From NCBI RefSeq assembly GCF_003403035.1, contig NZ_QURN01000007.1, forward strand, positions 62,001 to 126,000: a stretch of 64,000 nt of DNA, read 5' to 3'. Position 1 is the first letter of the stretch, and each line of letters opens with the position of its first letter. Of the stretch, positions 18,060-26,956 are shown piece by piece. A program made the translations under genes and the position numbers. The notes beneath the pieces are model-generated. The model had not been told where the DNA came from and made no database searches. It saw nothing but the letters and a program-made list of their open reading frames with translations. This DNA is from Mesorhizobium denitrificans. Its GTDB lineage: Bacteria; Pseudomonadota; Alphaproteobacteria; Rhizobiales; Rhizobiaceae.

Positions 18060-18964
18060 CGCGTGCCGCCTGCTGCGTTTTCAACCGACATCGCCATATG
18101 CACGCGCACCAGCGCTTCGGATGCCAGCCGGTCGGTGTGGTTCACCGTATAGCTCCAGCCCCTGCGCCGCGCCCAAGTTGCGAGCGCTTCGCGTCGTGCA
18201 AGATAAAGCGCGCGATAGTCGTCTTTCAGCTGCTCTGCCCGACCGAACGTCAATTTCTGGCCCGTTTCAGGATCTTGAAACTCGGTTCGCCCCGTATAGG
18301 GAAAATTCTCCTCCGCCGGGTCCGCGACTTCGATCAGATGCGCACGCACGCCGCGCAGCGCCACAGGTTCCAACCACGCCAGCGTTTCTTCCACTGGGTC
18401 GAGAAAATCGCTCACCAGCACCATTTCCGAGAAGCGCCGCACAACGGTCAAATCAGGCCGCAGCGGCAATTCTCCTGCATGGATCAGGTGCGATGCGAGC
18501 CTTTCGGCTCCGTTGCGCGCAATGAACGGGTCGGTCAGGCCCGGCCACGCAATGCGCTCGCCGCTGCGCGAGAGCAATTCAGCCATCGCCATCGCCAACA
18601 CCAGCGCACGCGATTCCTTGGAGACGGTCGCCGTGCCCGATTTGTAGAGCATGGAGGGCGATGGATCGGCCCAGATCCACACCGTATGCGCGGCCTCCCA
18701 CTCCTTGTCGCGAACATAGATATGTTCGTCGCGCGCCGAGCGCCGCCAGTCGATACGCGATTGCGCCTCGCCTTCCACATAGTGCCGGAACTGCCAGAAA
18801 TTCTCGCCAATGCCGCGCTTTTTGCGGCCATGCCAGCCCGCAATCACCGTGTTGACGAGGCGTTGCGCCTCCATCAGCAGGTCCGGCACGAGTGAGGCGC
18901 GAAGCCGCCCCCGTGCCAGCGCGTCGCGCGTCGCAACCGGGGTCTGGACTTGTCCGATTGGCAT
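18056..18964 (-). CDS. DUF58 domain protein
   Basis: A 302-aa soluble protein of the DUF58 family, which usually sits between a MoxR ATPase and VWA membrane proteins. The hallmark IDWRRSARDEHIYVRDKEWE lies near residue 93, followed by the VWA-like WIWADPSPSM. Both ends overlap neighbours by ATGA or a similar junction (MoxR upstream, BatA/DUF4159 downstream), so translation of the whole operon is coupled. It likely bridges the ATPase to the membrane components; no enzymatic residue is evident. Confidence 0.9.
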   Translation of the reverse strand: MPIGQVQTPVATRDALARGRLRASLVPDLLMEAQRLVNTVIAGWHGRKKRGIGENFWQFRHYVEGEAQSRIDWRRSARDEHIYVRDKEWEAAHTVWIWADPSPSMLYKSGTATVSKESRALVLAMAMAELLSRSGERIAWPGLTDPFIARNGAERLASHLIHAGELPLRPDLTVVRRFSEMVLVSDFLDPVEETLAWLEPVALRGVRAHLIEVADPAEENFPYTGRTEFQDPETGQKLTFGRAEQLKDDYRALYLARREALATWARRRGWSYTVNHTDRLASEALVRVHMAMSVENAAGGTR

Positions 18965-19968
18965 CAGAGCGCTTTCACCAGCCTTGCGATTTCGTCGCGG
19001 ACGGACATGCCTTCAGCGCGGGCCGCGAAGGTCAACGCCATGCGATGTTGCAGCACCGGCTCTGCCAAGGCGCGCACATCGTCGACGGAAGGCGCCAGCC
19101 GCCCGTCATAGAGCGCGCGGGCGCGGGCGCAGAGCGTCAGCGCCTGACTGGCGCGCGGCCCCGGACCCCAGGCGATATTCTTGTCAGCTTCCGCGCCGCC
19201 CTGACCCGGACGCGCCGAACGCACCAGCGCAAGGATTGCCTCCACGACGCTCTCGGGCACAGGCATCCGCCGAATGAGATGCTGAATCTCTTTCAGCCGC
19301 TCCGGCGTGGTGACATTGCTTGCAACAGAATCACTTACGCCCGTTGTCTCAAGCAAAATGCGACGCTCCGCATCGAGTTCGGGATAGGGCACGTCCACCT
19401 GCATCAGGAAGCGGTCGAGCTGTGCTTCCGGCAGCGGGTAGGTGCCTTCCTGCTCCAGCGGGTTCTGTGTTGCCAGCACGTGAAACGGTCGCGGCAGATC
19501 ATGCCGCGCGCCTGCAACCGTCACATGATATTCCTGCATGGCCTGCAAAAGAGCGGATTGCGTGCGCGGGCTGGCGCGGTTGATTTCGTCTGCCATCAGC
19601 AATTGCGCGAAGATTGGCCCCGGCACGAAGCGGAACGAGCGACGGCCCGATTCGTCCTGATCCATCACTTCGGAGCCAAGAATATCGGACGGCATCAGGT
19701 CGGGCGTGAACTGAACGCGCCGCGAATCCATGCCCAGCACCGTGCCCAGCGTTTCTACCAGCTTTGTCTTGGCAAGACCGGGCACACCGACCAGCAGCGT
19801 GTGGCCGCCAGCAAGAATCGCGACCAGCGTGCGCTCCACAACGCTTTCCTGCCCGAAAATCACCTTGCCGACGCCATCGCGGATGCGGGCGATCGCAGCA
19901 AGAGCCTTATCGGCCTCGGCAACCATTTCGGCATCGCTGATCGGCGTTTCTTTCACGTAGACGCTCAT
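18964..19968 (-). CDS. MoxR-type AAA+ ATPase
   Basis: A 334-aa AAA+ ATPase of the MoxR group and the first gene of the four-gene operon. Walker A is GVPGLAKTKL with the alanine usual for MoxR, and Walker B is LMADEINRASPRTQ; sensor ATQNPLEQEGTYPLPEAQLD and arginine finger regions follow. MoxR proteins act as chaperones for VWA-containing partners, here encoded just downstream. The start ATG 19968 faces a divergent DUF1285 gene over a 122-bp intergenic region that must hold both promoters. Confidence 0.92.
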   Translation of the reverse strand: MSVYVKETPISDAEMVAEADKALAAIARIRDGVGKVIFGQESVVERTLVAILAGGHTLLVGVPGLAKTKLVETLGTVLGMDSRRVQFTPDLMPSDILGSEVMDQDESGRRSFRFVPGPIFAQLLMADEINRASPRTQSALLQAMQEYHVTVAGARHDLPRPFHVLATQNPLEQEGTYPLPEAQLDRFLMQVDVPYPELDAERRILLETTGVSDSVASNVTTPERLKEIQHLIRRMPVPESVVEAILALVRSARPGQGGAEADKNIAWGPGPRASQALTLCARARALYDGRLAPSVDDVRALAEPVLQHRMALTFAARAEGMSVRDEIARLVKAL

Positions 19969-20090
19969 TTGAACCCCTTGATGCCTGCGGTGTTATATAG
20001 TTCCAGAGTAGCGCATGTCGGTGACGCTTGTCGGAGAATATTTCAACAAGTCTGACTGACAATCGGAACAAGAGTGACTATTTCGTGACG

Positions 20091-20720
20091 ATGAACAGGA
20101 AGAACCCATCCCCGCAAGGCGAGCTTGCCGCCGCATCAGACAGCAAAGGGCTGGAGGCGCTGATTTCGCGCGCGGCCCGTGCCGGCAAGGGCTTGCCCCC
20201 CGTAGATCGTTGGAATCCGCCGTTTTGCGGCGATCTGGACATGGAAATCCGTGCTGACGGAACATGGTTTTATCTGGGTACGCCAATCGGTCGCCAGCCG
20301 CTCGTTCAACTTTTCTCGACCGTGCTGCGAAAGGACGCCGATGGCGATACTTATCTCGTCACGCCCGTCGAAAAAGTGCGCATTCGCGTGGTCGATGCGC
20401 CGTTTGTCGCTGTCGAGATGAATGCGGATGGCGAAGGCGAAGCGCAGGTCATAACCTTTCGCACCAATGTCGGCGATGTCGTGGAAGCCGGTGCGGAACA
20501 TCCCATCCGCTTTGTCGATGAGCCGGAAACGGGCGGGCTGAAGCCCTATGTCCTTATTCGCGGCGCGCTTGAGGCGCTTGTTTCGCGTCCGGTCATGTAT
20601 GAACTCGTGTCGTACGGAGAAGAAATCGAGATCGATGGCACGGCGATGTTCGCGGTGCGCTCACATGGCGAGGTTTTTCCTATAATGCCCGCCGACCAGC
20701 TCCACCGCCTGAGTGCATGA
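20091..20720 (+). CDS. DUF1285 domain protein
   Basis: A 209-aa soluble protein of the DUF1285 family, with the typical PPVDRWNPPFCGDLDMEIR near residue 40 and TWFYLGTPIGR just after. The family is common in proteobacteria and has no established biochemical role. The ATG at 20091 has a weak ribosome site; TTG 20028 in frame is a less likely alternative. The stop overlaps the start of the Nudix gene (ATGATG junction at 20717), and the CCA transferase gene follows with another overlap, so the three form one operon. Confidence 0.85.
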   Translation: MNRKNPSPQGELAAASDSKGLEALISRAARAGKGLPPVDRWNPPFCGDLDMEIRADGTWFYLGTPIGRQPLVQLFSTVLRKDADGDTYLVTPVEKVRIRVVDAPFVAVEMNADGEGEAQVITFRTNVGDVVEAGAEHPIRFVDEPETGGLKPYVLIRGALEALVSRPVMYELVSYGEEIEIDGTAMFAVRSHGEVFPIMPADQLHRLSA

Positions 20721-21358
20721 TGCAGCCTGCAACAAAACAGCTTTATTCCATCGAGGATTTTCGCCGCCGTGTGGCGGGCAATTCGTGCGATGTGGATCAT
20801 CTGGGATATGGCGATCATCGCTGGAACCCCGGCCATCCGCGACTGCATGAAATGCACGGCGCAAAGTTGCGGGATGCGGCGGTGCTCGTGCCTGTGGTTG
20901 ACCGACCCGGCGAGGCGACGGTCATTCTCACAAAGCGCAATGAAGCGCTGCGCAATCACTCCGGTCAGGTGGCGTTTCCGGGCGGGCGCATAGACTCCAC
21001 GGACGCTAGCGCTGAAGACGCCGCCATGCGCGAAGCCGACGAGGAAATCGGCCTACAGCCGCATGAGGTCGAGATAATCGCTCGAATGCCGGATTATGTT
21101 TCGGGCAGCGGTTATCGCATTGCGCCGGTCATTGGCATTGTGCGGCCCGGCTTCGTGCTCACCATCAATCATGATGAGGTCGAAACGGTTTTCGAGGTGC
21201 CGCTCGGCTTTCTGATGGACCCGACCAACCATACGCAGAACAGCCGCGAATGGAACGGTCTGGAATGGGCGTTTTTCGATATGCCCTATGGTGGTCAGCG
21301 CATTTGGGGCGTAACCGCAGGCATTATTCGCAGCATTTACGAAAGATATTACGCATGA
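20717..21358 (+). CDS. Nudix hydrolase, CoA pyrophosphatase-like
   Basis: A 213-aa Nudix protein. The Nudix box is visible around residues 92-116 with GGRIDSTDASAED then AAMREADEEIGL, carrying the metal-binding glutamates. The preceding HSGQVAFPGG and the later SGSGYRIAPVIG match the CoA pyrophosphatase (NudL/YeaB) subgroup, which splits CoA into phosphopantetheine and adenosine 3',5'-bisphosphate. The start overlaps the DUF1285 stop and its own stop overlaps the next start, so expression is coupled. Substrate assignment is by subgroup, not proven. Confidence 0.88.
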   Translation: MMQPATKQLYSIEDFRRRVAGNSCDVDHLGYGDHRWNPGHPRLHEMHGAKLRDAAVLVPVVDRPGEATVILTKRNEALRNHSGQVAFPGGRIDSTDASAEDAAMREADEEIGLQPHEVEIIARMPDYVSGSGYRIAPVIGIVRPGFVLTINHDEVETVFEVPLGFLMDPTNHTQNSREWNGLEWAFFDMPYGGQRIWGVTAGIIRSIYERYYA

Positions 21359-22635
21359 GCGGGACGGCCTCCATAGCAGAGCGCGCGCCGTGGCTGGCAA
21401 ATCCGGCCTTGCAGAAACTCCTGGCCGTGCTCTCGCAAAATGGCGAGGAAGCGCGCATTGCAGGCGGTGCCGTGCGCAATGCGCTGCTGGGCGATCCCGT
21501 TGCAGATGTTGACATCGCCACCACGAATTTGCCGGATGAAACGATCCGCTGCGCTTCTGCCGCGGGGTTCAAAACCGTTCCAACCGGCATCGAGCATGGC
21601 ACGATTACCGTCATTGTCGAGGGCTCGGCCTATGAAGTAACCACCTTGCGCGACGATGTGGAAACGGATGGGCGGCACGCCGTCGTGCATTTCGGACGCG
21701 ACTGGAAACGTGACGCCGAGCGCCGCGATTTCACGATCAACGCGCTCTATGTGGAAGCAGACGGCACGGTCATTGATCTGGTGGGCGGACTGGCCGACAT
21801 CGAAGCGCGCCGCCTGCGGTTCATTGGCGATGCGGAAAAGCGCATTCGCGAGGACTATCTGCGCATATTGCGCTTTTTCCGCTTTTTCGCGTGGTATGGC
21901 AGCGGGCGACCCGACGCCGATGGCCTGAAAGCCTGCGCCCGCCTGAAAGACGGCTTGGAGCGGCTTTCTGCGGAGCGTGTCTGGAGCGAGTTGAAAAAGC
22001 TTCTTGGCGCGCCGGACCCATCGCGCGCATTGCTCTGGATGCGCCAGTCTGGCGTGCTCAGCAAAATCCTGCCGGAAAGCGAGAAATGGGGCATTGATGC
22101 CATCCATCCCCTTGTTTCCACCGAGAAAGAGCTTGGCTGGACCGCCGACCCGTTGTTGCGGCTGGAAGCAATCGTGCCGCCGGATGCCCCGCGTATGAAG
22201 TCGCTGGCCGAACGGTTGCGGTTGTCCACACGCGAGTCTGACCGGCTGGTCAATTGGGCTGCAGAAGCGCAGACCGCCGCCGATACGAGCGATCTCGCCT
22301 TGCGCAAGCGGCTCTATTTCGGCGAACCGGAAGGTGTTGCGGACCGGCTGCGGCTGAGCCTTGCGTCAGCCCACGCGAAAGCGGTTTCTGATGATGCAGC
22401 GCTCAAAGATGCTGCCGGTTTTTCGCGGCAGTTGAAAATAGCTGAAGCGTGGAAAAAGCCCGAATTGCCGGTCAAAGGCAATGATCTGATTGCGCTTGGG
22501 CTGGAAACCGGACCTCAGTTGGGCAAGGCATTGCGCAGTCTGGAAGAAGTCTGGGCCGATTCAGGATTTGTGCTGAACCGTCAGGCTCTGCTTGAAAAAG
22601 CCAAGGCGCTCCCGGCGATTCAGGAGCGCCCGTAA
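21355..22635 (+). CDS. CCA tRNA nucleotidyltransferase / poly(A) polymerase family
   Basis: A 426-aa class II nucleotidyltransferase that adds or repairs the 3' CCA of tRNA (or, less likely, polyadenylates RNA). The head domain has GGAVRNALLG and the catalytic DVDIATTNLPDE; the neck has ERRDFTINALYVEADGT and REDYLRILRFFRFFAWYG. The start ATG 21355 overlaps the Nudix stop (ATGA). Alphaproteobacterial members with this short tail usually serve as the sole CCA-adding enzyme. It ends 9 bp from the convergent DUF1059 gene, with no obvious terminator. Confidence 0.92.
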   Translation: MSGTASIAERAPWLANPALQKLLAVLSQNGEEARIAGGAVRNALLGDPVADVDIATTNLPDETIRCASAAGFKTVPTGIEHGTITVIVEGSAYEVTTLRDDVETDGRHAVVHFGRDWKRDAERRDFTINALYVEADGTVIDLVGGLADIEARRLRFIGDAEKRIREDYLRILRFFRFFAWYGSGRPDADGLKACARLKDGLERLSAERVWSELKKLLGAPDPSRALLWMRQSGVLSKILPESEKWGIDAIHPLVSTEKELGWTADPLLRLEAIVPPDAPRMKSLAERLRLSTRESDRLVNWAAEAQTAADTSDLALRKRLYFGEPEGVADRLRLSLASAHAKAVSDDAALKDAAGFSRQLKIAEAWKKPELPVKGNDLIALGLETGPQLGKALRSLEEVWADSGFVLNRQALLEKAKALPAIQERP

Positions 22636-22644
22636 AAAGGCGAA

Positions 22645-22830
22645 TTAAGCGGCGTCGCGTACGCGATCAACGCGCGAACGGATTGCCTCGACCATGGTTT
22701 CGCGGATCGTCGTTTCGCCATGCGTTTCACGCATGTGATCGACAGCGCGGCGGATCACCTCCGCCTCATCTTGGTGCCGCGTATGCCATTCGCAGCCTGG
22801 GACGAGCGAACCACAATGAAATTCCTTCAT
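22645..22830 (-). CDS. Small DUF1059 protein
   Basis: A 61-aa protein of the DUF1059 family, a short conserved fold with a likely metal-binding pattern of C, C, H and H (FHCGSLVPGCEWHTRHQDE, then HMRETHG). The start ATG 22830 has GGAGGAAAAA directly upstream, which decides it over an upstream in-frame start at 22893. Role unknown. It is convergent with the CCA transferase and separated from the DUF1344 gene by a terminator hairpin. Confidence 0.82.
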   Translation of the reverse strand: MKEFHCGSLVPGCEWHTRHQDEAEVIRRAVDHMRETHGETTIRETMVEAIRSRVDRVRDAA

Positions 22831-22940
22831 TTTTTCCTCCTTATGGTTTCGCGGTGGGCAAGAATAACACAGATGGGCACTTTTGGTTGCCATAATATGA
22901 CGGGTTATCGTTTATTTGCTCAGGCCCCCCAAAAATATAA

Positions 22941-22964
22941 GACCCCCGGAGTTAACCGGGGGTC
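22941..22964 (-). terminator. Rho-independent terminator of the DUF1344 gene
   Basis: GACCCCCGG and CCGGGGGTC form a perfect 9-bp stem with a 6-nt loop. On the minus strand it is followed by TTATATTTTT, so it ends transcription coming from the DUF1344 gene. Confidence 0.8.
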
Positions 22965-23025
22965 CTTCAGACCCAAAGCCATCAGCACCCGCCCCAAAAA
23001 TCCCGGTGCAATGGCGCTTCCGTTC

Positions 23026-23283
23026 CTATTTCACGCGGGTAACGGATTCTACCATTTTTTTCTGGCCGGTCTTGTCCCATGCGACTCTGACTTTTTCACC
23101 GGCTTTCAGGCTTGAGGTCTTGAACTTGTGCGGTAGCGAATAGACTGACCCGTTGCTGAGTGTCAGCGTCATTGCCTTGGCATCAATCTCCTTGATGGTG
23201 CCGGTTGAATGATGAGAGGCACCTGCAAATGCCGAACCAGCCAGAAAGCACGATGCGGCGGCCGTAAGGATTATTTTGCGCAT
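23026..23283 (-). CDS. DUF1344 small secreted protein
   Basis: An 85-aa protein with a clear signal peptide of about 20 residues ending SAFA, so it is exported to the periplasm. The mature part, GTIKEIDAKAMTLTLSNG followed by VYSLPHKF, is the compact beta fold of DUF1344, a family common in Rhizobiales with unknown function. The start ATG at 23283 fits the signal peptide. A 253-bp non-coding stretch separates it from hemF. Confidence 0.85.
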   Translation of the reverse strand: MRKIILTAAASCFLAGSAFAGASHHSTGTIKEIDAKAMTLTLSNGSVYSLPHKFKTSSLKAGEKVRVAWDKTGQKKMVESVTRVK

Positions 23284-23536
23284 GGGAAGAATTCCTTGCT
23301 TCAGGCGGCACCGGGAAGGATTGCGCCGCCGAATTGAACCGTCTGGTCACGTCGCGTCGCGGCTCATCAAGCCGCCGGCGTTTCCCGGTTCGCTAACAGA
23401 AATAACCCTTTCATTTCAAATGCATATTAGACTAAAAAGAAATCTCCCGGCGATTTGCGAGCCACAATCTTCGCCACAATGAGGCCGTTTGGCCCCAATT
23501 TGGGCAGCGCCGAACATGACATAAATTTCATGTTGC

Positions 23537-24466
23537 TCAGGGCCAGCGCACCAGCGGCGGCAGGCTGGAAAGTATAGACGCAACGTTTCCGCCGGTTTTC
23601 AGGCCGAAAATCGTACCCCGGTCATAGAGAAGGTTGAACTCGACATAGCGCCCACGGCGAACAAGCTGTTCTTCGCGATCTGCTTCCGTCCAGGGCTTCC
23701 GGGCGTTGGCATGGACAATTCGCGGATAGATCGACAAAAATGATTCGCCGACCTCTTTGACGAATGCGAAATCCGCATCCCAGCCGCCTTTTGAATCGTC
23801 GGAGTGCTGGTAGTCGAAGAAAATGCCACCGATTCCACGGGGCTCATTGCGGTGGGGCAGAAAGAAATAGCGGTCGCACCAATCCTTGAAATGCGGGTAA
23901 TCGGCAACAGCATGTGCGTTGCAGGGCTGTTCCATTGCAGCATGAAACGCCAATGAATCCGCATCATCCTGCGTTCGGCGACGGTTCAGCATAGGCGTCA
24001 GGTCAGCCCCGCCACCAAACCACCAGTGCGAGGTCACGACCATTCGCGTGTTCATATGGACGGTCGGCACCTCTGGACTAACTGGATGAATAATAAGGGA
24101 AATTCCGCTCGCCCAAAAACGTGGATCTTCGTTTGCGCCCGGAATCTGGTTGCGGAATTCCGGTGAGAATTCGCCATGAACAGTCGAAACATGGACGCCC
24201 GCCTTCTCAAAAACGCGACCATGAAGAAGGGACATGACGCCACCGCCGCCTTTGCCCTCATCGCGCTGCCATGAGGTACGCTCGAACCTTCCGGCGGGTT
24301 GGGCAGCATCGCCATACTGATCTTCCAGCGATTCCAATTCTGCGCAGATTCGATCACGCAAGGCGGCGAACCAAAGCGCGGCGGTTTCCTTCTTGGCTTC
24401 CATATCGGAGGGAATACCAGCCAGAATATCCTTACGATCCAATGATTTGGCTCCTTGTGTCGGCAT
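23537..24466 (-). CDS. hemF: Oxygen-dependent coproporphyrinogen III oxidase
   Basis: Converts coproporphyrinogen III to protoporphyrinogen IX using O2, in heme synthesis. The 309-aa protein has the family core motifs [19 protein letters not shown] and [18 protein letters not shown], plus a C-terminal [15 protein letters not shown]. The ATG at 24466 is chosen because the N-terminus then matches the usual HemF length; the frame stays open upstream to 24619, but that stretch overlaps an opposite-strand gene and lacks family likeness. The ribosome site is weak. No linked regulator is visible. Confidence 0.93.
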   Translation of the reverse strand: MPTQGAKSLDRKDILAGIPSDMEAKKETAALWFAALRDRICAELESLEDQYGDAAQPAGRFERTSWQRDEGKGGGGVMSLLHGRVFEKAGVHVSTVHGEFSPEFRNQIPGANEDPRFWASGISLIIHPVSPEVPTVHMNTRMVVTSHWWFGGGADLTPMLNRRRTQDDADSLAFHAAMEQPCNAHAVADYPHFKDWCDRYFFLPHRNEPRGIGGIFFDYQHSDDSKGGWDADFAFVKEVGESFLSIYPRIVHANARKPWTEADREEQLVRRGRYVEFNLLYDRGTIFGLKTGGNVASILSSLPPLVRWP

Positions 24467-24536
24467 TTGCGAAAAGACTCGCAATCGCTGCCGACGATCC
24501 CTAATCTGATAGACGTGTGGGTCAAGGAGTTCTTTT

Positions 24537-24794
24537 TTGCGAACGCCAGTAAGGCCACCGCTGGACGGTCTCAAACGACGTCTGGCGGAAAGCCGGGAAA
24601 AGACCGGCGGCAGACGCAACGACGGTTTCGTGCGCGAGACCTTTGTGCTGCCGAGAACGGCTGCCCGAATGAAGGCCAGAGAGTGGTTCGATCGCTGGCC
24701 GAAGCAAGCCTATTGGACCGAAATCGAAAGCTGGCTTGAGCGGCCAGATGATGTGATAGAATTTACGATCCGTCGGCTTCCGGTTGCCGATTAG
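24537..24794 (+). CDS. Conserved small hypothetical protein with TTG start
   Basis: An 85-aa basic protein. The C-terminal half ([20 protein letters not shown] then [11 protein letters not shown]) has the look of a small protein conserved in Rhizobiales that I recall but cannot name. The likely start is TTG 24537, which has AAGGAG 6-8 nt upstream; an ATG inside would remove half the protein. It is divergent from hemF, with 70 bp between the two starts, so the promoters overlap. Function unknown. Confidence 0.55.
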   Translation: MRTPVRPPLDGLKRRLAESREKTGGRRNDGFVRETFVLPRTAARMKAREWFDRWPKQAYWTEIESWLERPDDVIEFTIRRLPVAD

Positions 24795-24895
24795 CGGAAA
24801 AATACGCCCGTAAAACTGCCGAAATTTTTGCAAAATGCGCGTTTTGAGACGGAATACGCCCGTATAATCTGAATTATACGGCCGTATTCTGGTTT

Positions 24896-25441
24896 TTAGT
24901 GGCCCTCAAACGCCACGAGCGTGCGCACGTCCACGTCAAGCGCTTCCAGCTTTTTACGTCCGCCAAGGTCTGGCAGATCGATCACGAAGCACGCGGCGAC
25001 GATATCGGCACCCATCTGCCGAAGCAGCTTCACAGCACCCTCGGCTGTACCGCCAGTTGCAATCAAATCATCAACGAGAATTACTTTTTCACCGGGACTA
25101 ACAGCATCCCGGTGCATTTCCATTTCATCCACGCCATATTCGAGGCTGTAGGCCACGCGGACGGTGTCATGGGGCAGTTTGCCCTTCTTGCGGATGGGCA
25201 CGAACCCGGCAGATAGTTGATGCGCAATCGCACCGCCAAGGATAAAGCCACGGGCCTCGATTCCGGCGATCTTGTCGATTTTGGACCCCGCGTAAGGGTG
25301 AACCAACTCATCCACAGCACGGCGGAACGCACGGGCGTTTCCGAGCAGAGTGGTGATGTCCCTGAACAATATTCCGGGCTTCGGATAATCCGGAATGGTG
25401 CGGATTGTGGTGAGCAGGGTATCTTCAACGGATTGCTTCAT
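24896..25441 (-). CDS. apt: Adenine phosphoribosyltransferase
   Basis: Salvages adenine to AMP using PRPP. The 181-aa length is normal. The PRPP-binding motif [17 protein letters not shown] is near residues 120-136 and the substrate loop [16 protein letters not shown] near 60. Start ATG 25441 with AAGGTCAG upstream. It lies divergent from the WYL regulator and convergent with the small protein at 24537. An AT-rich region at 24795-24895, with near-repeats of AATACGCCCGTA, separates the two stop codons. Confidence 0.95.
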   Translation of the reverse strand: MKQSVEDTLLTTIRTIPDYPKPGILFRDITTLLGNARAFRRAVDELVHPYAGSKIDKIAGIEARGFILGGAIAHQLSAGFVPIRKKGKLPHDTVRVAYSLEYGVDEMEMHRDAVSPGEKVILVDDLIATGGTAEGAVKLLRQMGADIVAACFVIDLPDLGGRKKLEALDVDVRTLVAFEGH

Positions 25442-25521
25442 GGGCTGACCTTAGATGCAATCAGGGCTGTACGCCAAGCGCCGGGAATGGAATTTTCAAC
25501 GTTGGAAACGAAAACAGTGTC

Positions 25522-26214
25522 ATGTCCCGCTCAGAACGACTGCTCGACCTGATCCAGATTTTGCGCCGACACAGGCGACCAGTATCCGGGCAGGCGCTTG
25601 CTGCGGAGATCGGCGTCAGCATCCGCACGCTTTATCGCGACATTGCTACGCTTCAAGGGCAGGGGGCCGGTATCGAAGGCGAGCCGGGCGTCGGCTATGT
25701 GCTGCGACCTGGGTTCATGCTGCCGCCGCTGATGTTTACGGAAGATGAAATCGAGGCGATAGCGCTTGGGCTGCGCTGGGTCGGCAAGCGGGCAGATCAA
25801 CGATTGGGAAGTGCTGCGCGCAACGCCGTTGCCAAGATCGGAGCCGTATTGCCAGACGATTTAAGGCGCGACATGGAAAATTCAGCGCTGTTGGTAGGGC
25901 CAGGAGCAAGGCTGCAAGAAGGAACGGCGGACCTGAGCATTATTCGCGGCGCAATCCGCAAGGAGCGCAAGCTGAAAATTGCCTACCGTACCGAAGGCGG
26001 GAAGGTGACCGAGCGGGTGATCTGGCCATATGCGCTGGCGTTTTTCGACCAGGTTCGCGTGGTGGCCGGTTGGTGCGAGCTGAGGGGCGATTATCGGCAT
26101 TTTCGCGTGGATCGCATCGAACGGCTGCAGGAAAGCGACGAGCGCTCACCCCGCCGTCGTTTGGATATGCTGAGGGAGTGGAGGGCGCGCGAAGGGATCA
26201 ACATCGATGCGTGA
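25522..26214 (+). CDS. WYL-domain transcription regulator with HTH
   Basis: A 230-aa DeoR/YafY-like regulator. The N-terminal winged helix-turn-helix reads SGQALAAEIGVSIRTLYRDI around residues 22-41; the middle and C-terminal parts form a WYL domain (AYRTEGGKVTERVIWPYALAF and RHFRVDRIERLQ). Such proteins bind a ligand or nucleic acid through WYL and usually control a neighbour. The next gene, a VOC-family protein 67 bp downstream on the same strand, is the likely target; this pairing recurs in many proteobacteria. Confidence 0.85.
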   Translation: MSRSERLLDLIQILRRHRRPVSGQALAAEIGVSIRTLYRDIATLQGQGAGIEGEPGVGYVLRPGFMLPPLMFTEDEIEAIALGLRWVGKRADQRLGSAARNAVAKIGAVLPDDLRRDMENSALLVGPGARLQEGTADLSIIRGAIRKERKLKIAYRTEGGKVTERVIWPYALAFFDQVRVVAGWCELRGDYRHFRVDRIERLQESDERSPRRRLDMLREWRAREGINIDA

Positions 26215-26280
26215 TGATACTGCCATAAACTGGCAGTAGGGCGACGTATGGTCGTGGCATTGGAAATCACGGAGATACCC

Positions 26281-26655
26281 ATGACCATCGCACCTAACAT
26301 GCTGCTGCTCTATGTCGAAAACGTCGAGAAAAGCGCGGAATTTTATAGTGATCTGTTTGGGACCAAGCCAGTCGACGCGACGCACGGCTTCGCAATGTTT
26401 GTGCTCGGCAACTTGCGGCTCGGGCTATGGCTGCGGCCAGCCGTCGAACCGGCCGCGACCGTCACCGGCGGCGGCGGCGAGCTGGCCATCGCAGTTGGTT
26501 CGGCCGAAGAGGTTGGCAAGATTGCGCGCGACTGGAACGCAAAAGGTGTTTCCATTGCTCAGGAGCCAACCGATATGGATTTCGGGCATACGTTTGTTGC
26601 GCTGGACCCGGACGGCCATCGAATCCGCGTGTTCCAGCCAGCGCCGACGGAATAG
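26281..26655 (+). CDS. VOC (glyoxalase/dioxygenase) family protein
   Basis: A 124-aa single-unit vicinal-oxygen-chelate protein. The N-terminal MLLLYVENVEKSAEFYSDLF and C-terminal FVALDPDGHRIRVFQP are the two half-motifs of the fold. Members of this subgroup are often annotated as drug-binding or glyoxalase-like; the substrate is unknown. The start ATG 26281 has GGAGATACCC upstream. It is probably regulated by the WYL protein encoded just before it. Confidence 0.8.
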   Translation: MTIAPNMLLLYVENVEKSAEFYSDLFGTKPVDATHGFAMFVLGNLRLGLWLRPAVEPAATVTGGGGELAIAVGSAEEVGKIARDWNAKGVSIAQEPTDMDFGHTFVALDPDGHRIRVFQPAPTE

Positions 26656-26742
26656 CTCCGGGCGTTCGCCTCTGCCCGTTTACGGAAAGAAGATATCGGC
26701 GGGCAAGTGAGGGGCAGCGCAATTGCTGCAAGGTGGGTTCCG

Positions 26743-26872
26743 CCCCTCATCCGACCCTTCGGGCCACCTTCTCCCCGTGAACGGGGAAAAGTAAGTGAAC
26801 GCCATCGTTGGTTTCAATTCCAAACGTTGTAAAGTGCTTGAGGCGTAGAAGCTGCCGCCAGCCGGATGAGGG
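26743..26872. repeat. RIME-like palindromic repeat, second copy
   Basis: Within the 301-bp gap between the VOC gene and petC. Outer arms CCCTCATCCG (26744-26753) and CGGATGAGGG (26863-26872) are perfect inverted repeats. Inside lie CCCTTCGGG and CCCCGT/ACGGGG hairpins. The short stretch GTGAGGGGCAGCG just before (about 26707) recurs at 58080. No coding sequence is supported in this gap. Confidence 0.7.
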
Positions 26873-26907
26873 CGAGCCGCCGCGTGAAGTGCGCAGGTGG
26901 CAGAATA

Positions 26908-26938
26908 GCAAAAGGCCCGCCATTGGCGGGCCTTTTGC
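26908..26938. terminator. Bidirectional terminator between VOC gene and petC
   Basis: GCAAAAGGCCCGCC and GGCGGGCCTTTTGC form a perfect stem with an ATT(G) loop. The A and T tracts at either side let it work in both directions; it lies 19 bp after the petC stop on the minus strand. Confidence 0.88.
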
Positions 26939-26956
26939 ATTCAGGAAGCGATGAGC

